From the NCBI GenBank assembly GCA_947503775.1, contig CANNFE010000013.1:25396-89395 (forward strand): a stretch of DNA of 64,000 bases, in the 5' to 3' direction. Of the stretch, positions 46,619 to 56,049 are shown in pieces; the stretch's first letter is position 1; every line of letters starts with the position of its first letter. The notes below the pieces were generated by a model, which made no database searches, was not told the DNA's origin, and saw only the letters and a list, made by a program, of their open reading frames with translations. This DNA comes from an uncultured Paracoccaceae bacterium. Its GTDB lineage: Bacteria; Pseudomonadota; Alphaproteobacteria; Rhodobacterales; Rhodobacteraceae. The translations under genes were made by a program, and so were the position numbers.

Positions 46619-47754
46619 GCTATCTCGTCTACAACACGCCCTTCGTTCCCAGCGGCCTTCGCAAGCTCCTTTTTCTGCACTGGCCGCTCATCTTCCTGCT
46701 GATCGCCGTCGCGAGCGCGGGATTTCTGATGCTCTATTCCGTCGCCGGCGGATCCATGCTGCCCTGGGCCAGACCGCAGATCGAGCGCTTCGCCCTCGGC
46801 TTCATTCTGATGATCGGGATCGCGATGGTCCCGATCTGGTTCTGGCGCAACATGGCCGCCGTCGCCTATGTCGGATCGCTTCTTCTTCTGGTGGCCGTCG
46901 AATTCGTCGGGGTCGAACAAAAGGGCGCCCAGCGCTGGATTGATCTGGGCCCTATGAACCTGCAACCATCCGAGATCGCAAAGATCACGCTCGTGATGCT
47001 GCTGGCCGCCTATTATGACTGGCTCCCGCTCAAAAAGACCTCCCACCCGTTCTGGGTTCTGGTCCCTCTCTTCTTCATCATGCTGCCGGTCTTTCTCGTC
47101 CTGCGTCAGCCGGATTTGGGAACATCGCTCCTTCTTGTGATGGGCGGCGGCACCATGATGTTTCTGGCCGGAGTGCACTGGGCCTATTTCGGCACGGTCG
47201 TCGCGGCGGGCATCGGCACGATCGTTGCCGTCTTCCAATCCCGCGGCACGCCCTGGCAGCTCTTGAAGGACTACCAGTACAGGCGCATCGATACCTTTCT
47301 GGACCCGTCGAACGATCCGCTCGGCACCGGATATCACATCACGCAAGCCAAGATCGCGCTGGGATCGGGCGGCGCGACGGGGCGGGGGTTCATGCAAGGA
47401 ACCCAAAGCCGCCTCAATTTCCTACCCGAGAAGCACACCGACTTCATCTTCACGACCCTCGCCGAAGAGTTCGGCTTCGTCGGCGCATCGACGCTTCTGG
47501 TTCTCTATGCCCTCATCGTGCTCTTCTGCCTCGTGACCGCCATGACGAATAAGGACCGCTTCTCCTCGCTTCTCACGGCCGGGATCGCGATGACATTCTT
47601 CCTCTTCTTCGCGGTGAACATGTCGATGGTGATGGGCCTTGCGCCGGTGGTGGGTGTTCCCCTCCCCCTCGTCTCCTATGGCGGATCGGCCATGCTGGTT
47701 CTGATGATCGCCTTCGGTCTTGTGCAAAGCGCCCATGTCCACAAACCCCGCTGA
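46615..47754 (+). CDS. rodA: Rod shape-determining SEDS glycosyltransferase RodA
   Basis: 379 residues starting at GTG, four bases overlapping mrdA. About ten membrane helices. SEDS features are WIDLGPMNLQPSEIAKI (about 105-121), LRQPDLGTSLLLVMGG, the catalytic Asp loop near PSNDPLGTGYHITQAK (about 222-237) and the C-terminal GVPLPLVSYGGSAM. It polymerises lipid II into glycan strands as partner of PBP2. It closes the mreB-mreC-mreD-mrdA-rodA row. Confidence 0.97.
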   Translation: MSYLVYNTPFVPSGLRKLLFLHWPLIFLLIAVASAGFLMLYSVAGGSMLPWARPQIERFALGFILMIGIAMVPIWFWRNMAAVAYVGSLLLLVAVEFVGVEQKGAQRWIDLGPMNLQPSEIAKITLVMLLAAYYDWLPLKKTSHPFWVLVPLFFIMLPVFLVLRQPDLGTSLLLVMGGGTMMFLAGVHWAYFGTVVAAGIGTIVAVFQSRGTPWQLLKDYQYRRIDTFLDPSNDPLGTGYHITQAKIALGSGGATGRGFMQGTQSRLNFLPEKHTDFIFTTLAEEFGFVGASTLLVLYALIVLFCLVTAMTNKDRFSSLLTAGIAMTFFLFFAVNMSMVMGLAPVVGVPLPLVSYGGSAMLVLMIAFGLVQSAHVHKPR

Positions 47755-48682
47755 TCCGGTCAACATCCTCTTTGCGGCGACGGACAGGCATTGGGAGACC
47801 TACGAAGCCCCTCTGCGCACCGCATTGGACAAAGCAGACCTTTCCTACACGCTGGCCACGGATCTTCCGCCAGGCAGCGTCGATTTCATCATCTACGCTC
47901 CAAACGGCGACCTTCAGGATTTCAGCCCCTTCATGCGCCTGCGCGCCGTTCTGAACCTCTGGGCCGGGGTCGAAGGCATCACCGGGAACCCGACATTGAC
48001 AGCCCCCCTTGCCCGGATGGTCGATCACGGGCTGACGCAGGGCATGGTGGAATGGGTGCTCGGCCACGTGATGCGCCACCACCTCGGCATGGACGCCCAT
48101 ATCGTGAACCCGCAACATATCTGGGAGGCGAAGGCCCCTCCCCTCGCCCGTGACAGACAGGTGACGATCCTCGGCATCGGAGAGCTAGGAGAGGCCTGCG
48201 CCAAGGCGCTCGATACCGTCGGATTTCAGGTCACGGGGTGGAGCCGGTCTCCAAAATCCATCCCCGGTATCTCCTGCCTGCACGGAGAGACGCAGCTTGC
48301 CGGCGCACTCGCCCGCGCGGACATCCTTGTTCTGCTGCTACCGCTCACAGGCCAGACCGAGAACCTCCTGAACGCGGATCGCCTCTCCCAACTGCCGCCC
48401 GGTGCCGTGATCCTGAACCCCGGCCGAGGCGCCTTGATCGATGACAGCGCCTTGCTAAAGGCTCTTGACGGCCATCTCGCCCATGCCACGCTCGATGTTT
48501 TCCGAACAGAACCCCTGCCGCCGGATCACCCGTTCTGGGCTCATCCAAAGATCACCGTTACACCGCATATCGCCTCCGAAACCCGGCCCGCCTCAGCGTC
48601 AGAGGTGATCGCGAGCAACATCAAGCGCAGCATCGCCGGGGAGCCTCTTCTCCATCTTGTCGACAGATCTGCTGGATATTGA
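47735..48682 (+). CDS. D-isomer-specific 2-hydroxyacid dehydrogenase (glyoxylate/hydroxypyruvate reductase type)
   Basis: 315 residues from the ATG at 47735, whose coding start overlaps the end of rodA by 20 bases. The NAD(P) Rossmann domain has ILGIGELGEACAKALD (about 147-162) and VILNPGRGALIDD (about 225-237). Catalytic residues are in DVFRTEPLPPDHPFWAHP (Glu and His). GhrA-like members reduce glyoxylate or hydroxypyruvate. It shares the operon by overlap only; a functional tie to cell shape is not implied. Confidence 0.88.
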   Translation: MSTNPADPVNILFAATDRHWETYEAPLRTALDKADLSYTLATDLPPGSVDFIIYAPNGDLQDFSPFMRLRAVLNLWAGVEGITGNPTLTAPLARMVDHGLTQGMVEWVLGHVMRHHLGMDAHIVNPQHIWEAKAPPLARDRQVTILGIGELGEACAKALDTVGFQVTGWSRSPKSIPGISCLHGETQLAGALARADILVLLLPLTGQTENLLNADRLSQLPPGAVILNPGRGALIDDSALLKALDGHLAHATLDVFRTEPLPPDHPFWAHPKITVTPHIASETRPASASEVIASNIKRSIAGEPLLHLVDRSAGY

Positions 48683-48688
48683 GCCGCG

Positions 48689-49453
48689 TCACCTCAAACG
48701 CGGCGGGGCATCCCGATCAAGCGCGCGCGGCACTTCGGCCTGAGGAAGATCGATCTGCAATCCGACCTTCACCAGTCGGGCCAGAACGCCATCTGACGAG
48801 GCAACGAACGTCACATCGATCGATCCCTGCTCCAGCCCGCTAAAGGTCAGGGCCTCCCGAACGGCAGCGGCCAATGCAGCTTCTGCGTCCGCAACGACAT
48901 CAACGAATGCCAGAAGATGGCCCCGCCCGTCGTTTTCGTACTCAGCCGACACCAGATACGCCTGCGAGGCGAGCCCCGTGAAGGTCAGCAGCTTCTCTTC
49001 GAGGGCCAGGATGATCTTCTCGGGCACACCTTCGGGAACACGGATGGACCTGATCTGATGCTCGGATACGGCAAGAGCCTGAGCAAGGATCTCCGCAAGC
49101 CAGCGGATCTCTTCGGCCGAAAGCAAAAGCTCCGCCCGCGTTCCCAGATTAAGGGCCAGCCCCAGCTCGGCCCCCGACAGCAGATCCGCGAGCCGCCGTC
49201 CCGACATCGCCGCATAGGCCCGGTCAGCGCCCGCGAATTCGGCAAGACGAAGCTCCAGATCAAAGGCCAGCGCCACTGCGCCGCTTCCCGGATTGAACAG
49301 CATCGGCTCGATCACATCGCCCCTCGGCTCGGCTTCGAGCAGAAGAACCAGATCTGTCTCGGCAAGACGGTCAAAGAACCGCAGCCGCAAAATCTCGTCC
49401 TCCGGCTGCGCATTCATCGCAGAGGCGGCTTGATCCAAAGGTGTTTCAGTCAT
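48689..49453 (-). CDS. SseB-family protein
   Basis: 254 residues. The N-terminal half (about 15-125) has the SseB look: RLRFFDRLAETDLVLLLE, VALAFDLELRLAEFAG, YAAMSGRRLADLLSG, GLALNLGTRAELLLSAEEI. A C-terminal SseB_C-like region contains a DVVADAEAALAAAV segment. SseB proteins have been tied to serine sensitivity and sulfurtransferase/thiosulfate metabolism, but molecular function is unclear. Its start lies eight bases inside the end of the UDG-family gene upstream. Confidence 0.8.
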   Translation of the reverse strand: MTETPLDQAASAMNAQPEDEILRLRFFDRLAETDLVLLLEAEPRGDVIEPMLFNPGSGAVALAFDLELRLAEFAGADRAYAAMSGRRLADLLSGAELGLALNLGTRAELLLSAEEIRWLAEILAQALAVSEHQIRSIRVPEGVPEKIILALEEKLLTFTGLASQAYLVSAEYENDGRGHLLAFVDVVADAEAALAAAVREALTFSGLEQGSIDVTFVASSDGVLARLVKVGLQIDLPQAEVPRALDRDAPPRLR

Positions 49454-50042
49454 TCAGGGCATCCTTCACCGACGTTTTCAGAACCGGCAAAAGATCGGTC
49501 TCGAACCACGGATTTCGCTTGAGCCATGCCGTATTCCGCCAGGAGGGATGAGGCAACGGAAAGACCTTGGGCGCATATTCGCGCCATGCTGCAACCGTCT
49601 CGGTTACGTTACGCCTCTCGCGTAGATGCCACTTCTGCGCATAGCCTCCGATCAAAAGCGTCAGCTTGATATCACTGAGCGCCTCCAGGATCGGCTCTCT
49701 CCACGTCTTGGCGCAGATCCTGGGCGGCGGAAGGTCCGAACCCGCAGCGTCATAGCCGGGAAAGCAAAAGGCCATCGGAATGATCGCCACGCGGCTTCGG
49801 TCATAGAATGTGGCCTCGTCCACCCCCAACCAGTCCCGCAGCCGCTTGCCCGATGCGTCCCAGAACGGCGTATTCGCCTCATGCACCCGCAACCCCGGCG
49901 CCTGAGAGGCGACCAGGACCGTCGCGCCCTCCCGAAACCAGACGACAGGATTGGGCCGATGCGCCGTCGCCGTCAGCGCAAACCGCTCGCGGCATAACGT
50001 GCAGGCGGCAAGATCCGCCCGAAGATGATCCAAAGATGACAT
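49446..50042 (-). CDS. Uracil-DNA glycosylase superfamily protein
   Basis: 198 residues from MSSLDHLRADLAACTLC. The UDG fold motifs are ATVLVASQAPGLRVHEANTP (about 40-60), an internal TFYDRSRVAIIPMAFCFPG, and the C-terminal LPHPSWRN (about 170). The N-terminal C-x2-C has no obvious second pair as in FeS family 4 enzymes, so this is a smaller UDG-like clade. It may excise uracil or act on other bases; not settled. Longer frame upstream (to 50273) lacks a ribosome site and was not used. Confidence 0.82.
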   Translation of the reverse strand: MSSLDHLRADLAACTLCRERFALTATAHRPNPVVWFREGATVLVASQAPGLRVHEANTPFWDASGKRLRDWLGVDEATFYDRSRVAIIPMAFCFPGYDAAGSDLPPPRICAKTWREPILEALSDIKLTLLIGGYAQKWHLRERRNVTETVAAWREYAPKVFPLPHPSWRNTAWLKRNPWFETDLLPVLKTSVKDALND

Positions 50043-50321
50043 GCGTTGTGCAGATAGAGCCGCAAATTTTTGCGTCAGGTCAATTCTTTGGGCAGGGCGA
50101 CGATCAAGGTCACACTCCCGAAAAGAAACATGGTTACAGGCGGTTAAAAGACAGCGACGATCAAGACTGGGCCTGCGCCGATCTATCTTGCAATGTGACG
50201 TTACGTGACCGATCCGTCTCTTTGCCTCATTGATGCCGCGATCGCGTGTAGGCTGATCTGAACCACCACGCATCTTTCAGGTGTTTGTGTGTAGTCTTGT
50301 TGGCCTGGAGGAGCTGAAGAG
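50043..50321. other. Intergenic region between divergent genes
   Basis: About 280 bases between the starts of the UDG-family and DUF2927 genes. It probably carries both promoters. No coding frame of good quality, RNA gene or clear repeat was seen. Confidence 0.5.
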
Positions 50322-51188
50322 ATGGGATCATCAAACCGGGTGCGGCGCGCCCTTCTTTGTTTTGGTATCACTCTTCTTGCCGCAACCGGGTCCGCACAGG
50401 CAGAAGCACCGTCTTCCCTCAAGGAAAGCCGCCTCGGCAAATACTATGCGAGCGTTCAGGCCAGCCTGATGTCGGCGGGCCGCCTCAGGCTCGACCCTCA
50501 ACCCTCCGATGCGCCGTTCGGCGCGTCAGGTCTTGCCCGCAACTTCTTCGAGATTGCCATGCGGCACGAATACGGAACGTCCGGGCACACCCCCCTGCTC
50601 AGATGGGAAGAGCCAGTGCGCTATTCCGTCCGCTTCGGCGCGTCGGTCGGCCCGGCCCAGCAGCAGGCGGATCATCGGTCGATCTCCGCCATGTTCAACG
50701 AAATTCGGCACCTGACCCGTCACCCCGTCAGCCAGGGCGGGCAGGCCAATTTTCACGTCTTCGTTCTGGGCGAGGCCGAGTTGAAAGGCATTGCGCCCCT
50801 TCTTCGCCGCGAGGTCGCGGGTATTTCCGCCAATCAGGCGCGGTCGATCGCCCGCATGCCGCAAAACCATATGTGCCGCGTCGTTGCGGTCCCTTACCCG
50901 GACAAGACCCGCGGATATCGCAGCGTCGTTGCGATCATTCGGGCCGAACATGCTCCGCGCATGAGGGCCTCCTGCATCGCCGAAGAGATCGCCCAAGGCA
51001 TGGGCCTTCCCAATGATTGCCGCACGGCACGGCCGTCGATCTTCAATGATGATGAGGAATTTGCGGTTCTGACCAAACACGACAAGACTTTGCTGTCGAT
51101 GCTCTACAATCCGGCCCTGCGTTCGGGCATGGAGGCGTCCCAAGTACGCCCGGTGGTCGAACACCTGTCCTTACTGGCCACAAGATAA
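50322..51188 (+). CDS. Exported DUF2927 protein
   Basis: 288 residues with a signal peptide (about 1-27, ending GSAQAEA). The DUF2927 core shows GLARNFFEIAMRHEYG, LLRWEEPVRYSVRFG, and the conserved SCIAEEIAQGMGLPNDC (about 222-238), where Glu/Gln and paired Cys residues recall a metalloprotease-like active site. Function is not established in the family. Divergent from the UDG-family gene. Confidence 0.85.
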   Translation: MGSSNRVRRALLCFGITLLAATGSAQAEAPSSLKESRLGKYYASVQASLMSAGRLRLDPQPSDAPFGASGLARNFFEIAMRHEYGTSGHTPLLRWEEPVRYSVRFGASVGPAQQQADHRSISAMFNEIRHLTRHPVSQGGQANFHVFVLGEAELKGIAPLLRREVAGISANQARSIARMPQNHMCRVVAVPYPDKTRGYRSVVAIIRAEHAPRMRASCIAEEIAQGMGLPNDCRTARPSIFNDDEEFAVLTKHDKTLLSMLYNPALRSGMEASQVRPVVEHLSLLATR

Positions 51189-51316
51189 ACGCCAGCCCCC
51201 CAAACCACCTTCGCGGCAAGAGGGACTGGCGCTCCGCAACGCACCTCGGCAAGACAGGGAGAGATGCAGGGACTAGTGCGTTACAGGTCTCGATGGCTCA
51301 TTGCTGAGCAATCAAG

Positions 51317-51649
51317 TTAGTCGGCGATACCTTCGTCTTCATTCGCGACCCGAAGCTGGATCAGCTCGGCGACGCTGTATGCGGACGGATCGACACCAAG
51401 CTGAGCTGCGAATTGCGCCTTGCCGGCATTGTTGCCGATGCTCTGGGTCGAAACGATCTCGGATCCACCGTTACGGTAGAAGTCTGCGAGCGTCCGGTCA
51501 CCTGCTTCGTCAGCGGCGCGCAGGACAATCAGTTCGTGGGTCGAAAGGGTCCCGGGCTCGACGCCCAGTTGCAGCGACAGTTGATCGTTGGCGAGAACCG
51601 GACCAGCAAGGGTGACGGCGGCAGCGGCGGCGATGATGAACGTTTTCAT
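51317..51649 (-). CDS. Small secreted protein with an internal duplication
   Basis: 110 residues with a clean signal peptide (MKTFIIAAAAAVTLAGPVLA) and AAGGAAAG ahead of the ATG. Two related motifs appear: LQLGVEPGTLSTHELIVLR (about 27-45) and AQLGVDPSAYSVAELIQLR (about 82-100), each followed by an A(A/N)E segment. This suggests a duplicated roughly 30-residue helical unit. Function unknown. Confidence 0.72.
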   Translation of the reverse strand: MKTFIIAAAAAVTLAGPVLANDQLSLQLGVEPGTLSTHELIVLRAADEAGDRTLADFYRNGGSEIVSTQSIGNNAGKAQFAAQLGVDPSAYSVAELIQLRVANEDEGIAD

Positions 51650-52216
51650 GTTTTCTTTCCTTCAGTAGGCGGCTCTGTGCGGAGAGCCTATGCGTTTGCG
51701 TTTGCTTCAAAGGCTGTTGCCCTCGACACGAATGAAGATGTGCGGTCCGGACGCATATCGCTATTGATGAAAGCGATAGAGCGCACTTCGCAAAAATGCA
51801 CAGTTTTAAATATCTGATTTAGAACAATAAAATTTTCATACGCATTTGTTACCTAAGGTTGCGAAATATTAGCGCGCGAATACGCTCTTTTCTGTGAGCA
51901 GCTTTCGCCCAGCCGTGATCACTTGAAACAATTTCTAGCGCCCTGCCCGGGCTCGAACATCGAGACTCTGCAAAACAAGGTCATCTTGAACAGCACGGCA
52001 AAGGCAGAATACGCGTGTCAGCAGACTGCGGACGCATGACCTGGATGAATCCGGGCTCCCGAAGACGTATACACAATCCGCCCGCGGGTGATTAAATGAC
52101 GCTCAGCTGAAATCGCCACCTTAAAGGCCCGCCCAACTCATCGCCTCCCGCTCCATCTTCCGTTAACTTAAATCCGGGTAGAGAAGAACAGGGTCTCAGG
52201 ACCACAGGCTTGGATC
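51650..52216. other. Long non-coding gap before the polysaccharide export genes
   Basis: About 560 bases, AT-rich around 51800-51870. Contains no credible gene, tRNA or rRNA. The two ends probably hold the promoters for the small secreted protein (minus) and the KpsT-like gene (plus). No terminator was recognised. Confidence 0.5.
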
Positions 52217-52870
52217 ATGCTTGAATTCGACAATGTCAGTAAGTCCTTCTGGACCGGAACCCAGCGCAAGGTGATCCTTGACCGCGCCTCCTTCCGAGTC
52301 GAACTGGGCACCTCGCTTGGCATTCTCGCCCCGAACGGGACCGGCAAAACCACGCTCATCAACATGATGGCCGGGCTCGAAAAGCCGGATGAGGGGACAA
52401 TCCGCCGATCCTGCCGCATCTCGTTCCCCCTCGGCTTCATGGGCGGCGTGGTCAACAAGCATACAGGCCACGAAAACTGCCGGTATATCGCACGCCTCTA
52501 CGGCCTCGACCCCGACTATGTAGAAGCGTTTTGCCGCTGGCTTTGCGGGATCGAAGAGTATTTCGACATGCCCGTGGGCACCTACAGCTCCGGGATGCGC
52601 GCAAGGTTCACCTTCGCGCTGATGCTGGCTCTCGACTTTGACATCTATCTCATAGATGAAGGCATGCCATCGACGACCGACGTTGAATTCAACCGCAAGG
52701 CAGGCCAGATCCTGCGCGAAAGACTTGAGACGACAACCGTTGTGATCGTGTCCCACCAACCCGACACTCTCGAGAAGTTTGCCCGCACAGCCGCCGTCTT
52801 GCGGGACGGGCAGATCTATCTCTTTGACAGCCTGGAAGAGGCCAAGGTCCTTTATGACTACCAAACCTAA
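52217..52870 (+). CDS. Polysaccharide export ABC transporter ATP-binding protein (KpsT/Wzt-like)
   Basis: 217 residues. Walker A LAPNGTGKTT (about 36-45), a signature sequence reading YSSGMRAR (about 131), and Walker B IYLIDEGMP (about 147). The short length and lack of a long carbohydrate-binding tail fit KpsT-type capsule exporters. It would power transfer of a polysaccharide across the inner membrane. The KpsM-like permease gene is not next to it. It overlaps the following PCP gene by 17 bases. Confidence 0.92.
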   Translation: MLEFDNVSKSFWTGTQRKVILDRASFRVELGTSLGILAPNGTGKTTLINMMAGLEKPDEGTIRRSCRISFPLGFMGGVVNKHTGHENCRYIARLYGLDPDYVEAFCRWLCGIEEYFDMPVGTYSSGMRARFTFALMLALDFDIYLIDEGMPSTTDVEFNRKAGQILRERLETTTVVIVSHQPDTLEKFARTAAVLRDGQIYLFDSLEEAKVLYDYQT

Positions 52871-54449
52871 GGCAAACAAATTCCGCCTCCGCGCTGAAGA
52901 GACTGTCGCAAGCCAGGCGCTGAAAAAGCGGGCCAAACCGACGGTACAGGTCCTCAAGCGACCTGCGAAACGCGCAGGCGAAGCGTCAGGCGCCCCGCTT
53001 GGACCAACCTCCATCGAAGAGATCCGGGCAGAGGGTCTGACCGCAAAACAGCTGCGGACAGCCCGCAGGCTGGCCGGCAAGAACGGGCTCAACCCGCAAT
53101 CCGATTTCGAAGCGGTCCGCGAACTTCGCCTGCGCGGAGTCGACCCGTTCGAGCGATCCGGCGTTCTGGATGTCGTGCCCGCAGGCCGGTCCGCCGGCAC
53201 CGAAATGGCCACGGAGGCGCGCGTTCAGCTCCCCCAGACCACACCGAAGGGCAAAAAGAACCTGCCGTCCCCAGAACTCGCCTCGCCCGAGCAAAGGGCT
53301 GCGGACATCCAGAAGATCCAACGCGACATCGCCCGCAGGCGCCGGGCGCGCCTTGGGATGCTTCTGGCGCGCATGACGGTGTTCGTCTTCCTGCCGACAA
53401 TCGTGGCGGGCTACTACTTCTATTCGATCGCAACGCCCATGTACGCGACCCATACCGAGTTCATCGTCACCAAGAACCAGTCGCAGACCGCCGGGGGCGG
53501 CGCGGGATTGGGCGGCCTGTTCCAGGGCACGGGGCTGGCCACCCAGCAGGAAAGCGTCGGGGTTCAGTCCTTTCTGCAATCGCGCGAGGCGTTGCAGCAA
53601 CTGAACAACGACAAAGGCTTCATTGCGCATTTCAGCCAGGACTGGATCGATCCGATCCAGCGGCTCGATCCCGATGCCACCTTCGAGGATGCGTATGACG
53701 TCTACTCGAAACGCGTCCAGATCTCCTACGATCCGACCGAGGGCCTGCTGAAGATGGAGGTCGCCGCCGCCAATCCGGACACCACCATCGAATTTGCCAA
53801 CGCGCTCATCGGCTATGCCGAAGAAGAAGTCGATCAACTGACCCAACGCGTGCGCGAGGATCAGATGGCAGGCGCTCGGGAAAGCTACGAAGAAGCAGAG
53901 CTGCGCCGGTCAGAGGCGCTGGCCGAGCTCGGGCGCCTCCAGGCCGAGGTGCAGTCGATCGACCCGGTGGGCGAAACCGCGGCCCTCGTCCAGCAGATCG
54001 CACAGCTCGAGACGCAGATGCAGACCAAACAGCTCGAGCTGCGCGGTCTTCTCGATGTCCAGCGACCCAATCAGGCCCGTGTCGACGGCGTACAGGGAGA
54101 GATCGACCGCATCGCCGCGCTGATCGAGCAATTGCGGGAAAGAGCAACCCAGGCGGGAACCGAAGGGATCAGCCAGGCGGTCAAGAACAGCGAGTTGCGC
54201 ACCGCCGAGGAGAATTACCAGTTCCGCACCGTCATGGTTCAGCAGGCGCTCCAGCAGATGGAGACCGCGCGCATCGAGGCAGACCGGCAAAGCAGCTATC
54301 TGTCCCTCAACGTCGAACCCGTCCTTCCGGACGAACCCTCCTATCCAAGAGCCTTTGAAAATACGATCCTGACCTTTCTTCTGCTGATCGGGATCTATCT
54401 GATGATTTCACTGACAGCCTCGATCCTGCGCGAACAGGTGACATCGTAA
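52854..54449 (+). CDS. Capsule polysaccharide export inner-membrane protein (KpsE/PCP family)
   Basis: 531 residues from the ATG at 52854. A 150-residue basic/Pro-rich cytosolic N-terminus precedes a membrane helix (about 185-205, FVFLPTIVAGYYFYSIA). Then come a periplasmic Wzz-like part with long coiled coil (about 320-475) and a second membrane helix (about 500-520, ILTFLLLIGIYLMISLTA). The pattern is that of polysaccharide copolymerase/export proteins that link the ABC transporter to the outer membrane channel. The long N-terminal extension is unusual for KpsE. Confidence 0.88.
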   Translation: MTTKPKANKFRLRAEETVASQALKKRAKPTVQVLKRPAKRAGEASGAPLGPTSIEEIRAEGLTAKQLRTARRLAGKNGLNPQSDFEAVRELRLRGVDPFERSGVLDVVPAGRSAGTEMATEARVQLPQTTPKGKKNLPSPELASPEQRAADIQKIQRDIARRRRARLGMLLARMTVFVFLPTIVAGYYFYSIATPMYATHTEFIVTKNQSQTAGGGAGLGGLFQGTGLATQQESVGVQSFLQSREALQQLNNDKGFIAHFSQDWIDPIQRLDPDATFEDAYDVYSKRVQISYDPTEGLLKMEVAAANPDTTIEFANALIGYAEEEVDQLTQRVREDQMAGARESYEEAELRRSEALAELGRLQAEVQSIDPVGETAALVQQIAQLETQMQTKQLELRGLLDVQRPNQARVDGVQGEIDRIAALIEQLRERATQAGTEGISQAVKNSELRTAEENYQFRTVMVQQALQQMETARIEADRQSSYLSLNVEPVLPDEPSYPRAFENTILTFLLLIGIYLMISLTASILREQVTS

Positions 54450-54456
54450 GACCAAT

Positions 54457-55809
54457 ATGAACGCTCTGAAGGCCCTTCTCGTCGGATTGATCCTGCTTGC
54501 CGGACAGGCAGCGCTGGCACAGACCGCGACCGACCAGCCCAACGGCACGATCGCTGCAGACAGTCAAAGCACGCCCGACGCCGCGATCGAAAACCGGATG
54601 CGCGCCATTCTCGACGAGATCGGCGGCTATGGCGATGTGACCATCACCGTCAATTCCGGCGTAATGACCCTGCGCGGCGAAACCGCCGAAACCGCAGATG
54701 CGATCGAACTGACGGCCCTTGCCGCGCGGATCGAAGGGGTGGTGCAGGTCAAGAACGAGGTTCAGGCCACCGCGGATATCTCGCGCAGACTGGATCCCGC
54801 CGTCGACCGCTTGGAGGCCCGCGTGCTCCAGCTTCTGGCGGCGCTTCCCCTCTTTCTCGTCGCGCTCGTGGTTTTCGCCCTCATCGTCTTCATCGGCCTG
54901 TCGATCTCGCGCCTCAAGCAGCCTTGGGAACGGCTCGCGCCCAACGCCTTCATCGCGCAGATCTACAGGCAGATCATCCGCCTGCTCTTCATCATAGGCG
55001 GCCTTGTGATCGCGCTCGACATCATGGGCGCGACCGCCCTTCTGGGCACGATCCTGGGCGCGGCCGGGATCATCGGCCTGGCCATCGGTTTCGCGGTCCG
55101 CGACACGGTCGAGAACTTCATCGCCTCCGTCATGCTCAGCTTCAGGCAACCCTTTCGCCCCAATGATGTGGTAGAGGTCGAAGGCCATGAGCAAGGCAAG
55201 GTCATCCGCCTCACAAGCCGCGCCACCATCCTGCTCAGCTTCGACGGCAATCATATCCGCATCCCCAACGCGATCGTCTTCAAAAGCCGGATCACGAACT
55301 TCACCCGCAACCCTGAACGCCGCTTTCTCTTCGAGATCGGCGTCGCCTCCGATGCCGATCTGGCCGCGATCCGCAAACTGGCCACGCAAGTCGTCGCGGA
55401 TCTGGCATTCACGCTTCCCGAGCCCGAGCCGCTCGTCTGGATCGACCGGATCGGGGACGGCGCGATCTTTCTCACCGTCACCGGCTGGATCGATCAACGC
55501 GAAACCTCCCTGCCCCGCGCCCGAGGAGAGGCATTGAGACAGGTCAAGAACGCCATCGAAGCCGCAGGCGTCGAAGTCCCCGACACCACCTACCGTGTTC
55601 AGGTGATGGGCGGCAATCTGATCAACGTTCAGGAAACCGAAGAAGACGCCCCGACGGCAGACCCCGAAACGCCCGCTCTCGACGTGGACCCCGGCGATCC
55701 GGACCCTGTCGACGCCACGAACGAGGACGCGCTCGACCGGATCATCGACGACGAACGCCAGGACGAAAAGCGCTCCGATCTCCTCTCCGAAGATGCACCT
55801 ACGGAATAA
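54457..55809 (+). CDS. Mechanosensitive ion channel MscS with BON domain
   Basis: 450 residues. Signal peptide (about 1-22), a BON domain (about 45-105; GDVTITVNSGVMTLRGE), then MscS membrane helices (about 125-230) and the beta domain (AIGFAVRDTVENFIASVML, RPNDVVEVEG, IRIPNAIVFKSRITN), with an acidic tail. It opens under membrane tension to release solutes. The periplasmic BON domain may bind lipids and tie the channel to the envelope. It starts seven bases after the PCP stop. Confidence 0.93.
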   Translation: MNALKALLVGLILLAGQAALAQTATDQPNGTIAADSQSTPDAAIENRMRAILDEIGGYGDVTITVNSGVMTLRGETAETADAIELTALAARIEGVVQVKNEVQATADISRRLDPAVDRLEARVLQLLAALPLFLVALVVFALIVFIGLSISRLKQPWERLAPNAFIAQIYRQIIRLLFIIGGLVIALDIMGATALLGTILGAAGIIGLAIGFAVRDTVENFIASVMLSFRQPFRPNDVVEVEGHEQGKVIRLTSRATILLSFDGNHIRIPNAIVFKSRITNFTRNPERRFLFEIGVASDADLAAIRKLATQVVADLAFTLPEPEPLVWIDRIGDGAIFLTVTGWIDQRETSLPRARGEALRQVKNAIEAAGVEVPDTTYRVQVMGGNLINVQETEEDAPTADPETPALDVDPGDPDPVDATNEDALDRIIDDERQDEKRSDLLSEDAPTE

Positions 55810-55872
55810 AGCAATCTCGTCATCGCAGGTCTTGCGTCGCCCCACGGCTAGCAGTAAGACGCGTCTCGCCAA

Positions 55873-55947
55873 TGGGGTGTAGCCAAGCGGTAAGGCATCG
55901 GTTTTTGGTACCGTGTATCGTAGGTTCGAATCCTACCACCCCAGCCA
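55873..55947 (+). tRNA. tRNA-Gln (anticodon TTG), CCA encoded
   Basis: The sequence folds into a standard tRNA: acceptor TGGGGTG/CACCCCA, discriminator G and encoded CCA, D-arm with AGCCAAGCGGTAAGGC, anticodon loop with TTG at 55905-55907, and T-arm with GTTCGAATC. The sequence agrees base by base with known alphaproteobacterial tRNA-Gln over most positions. Accessory DNA begins straight after it. Confidence 0.97.
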
Positions 55948-56049
55948 GGCACCTCTCCCTGTGACATCCGGCATGAGTTGGAACTTGTCCGGCTAGACTT
56001 GCAATGTCTGTCGGGCAATGATCCAGCCCCTGATCTGGGCCATTCAGGT
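55948..56049. other. Gap with probable IS3 end
   Basis: About 100 bases after the tRNA, before the broken IS3 transposase. An inverted-repeat-like CCAGCCCCTGATCTGGGCC is present. Terminal repeats could not be defined. Confidence 0.35.

Noticed and set aside
51188..51230. CGCCAG/CTGGCG pairing after the DUF2927 gene
   Set aside because: Six pairs with a long loop and no T tract; could be chance.
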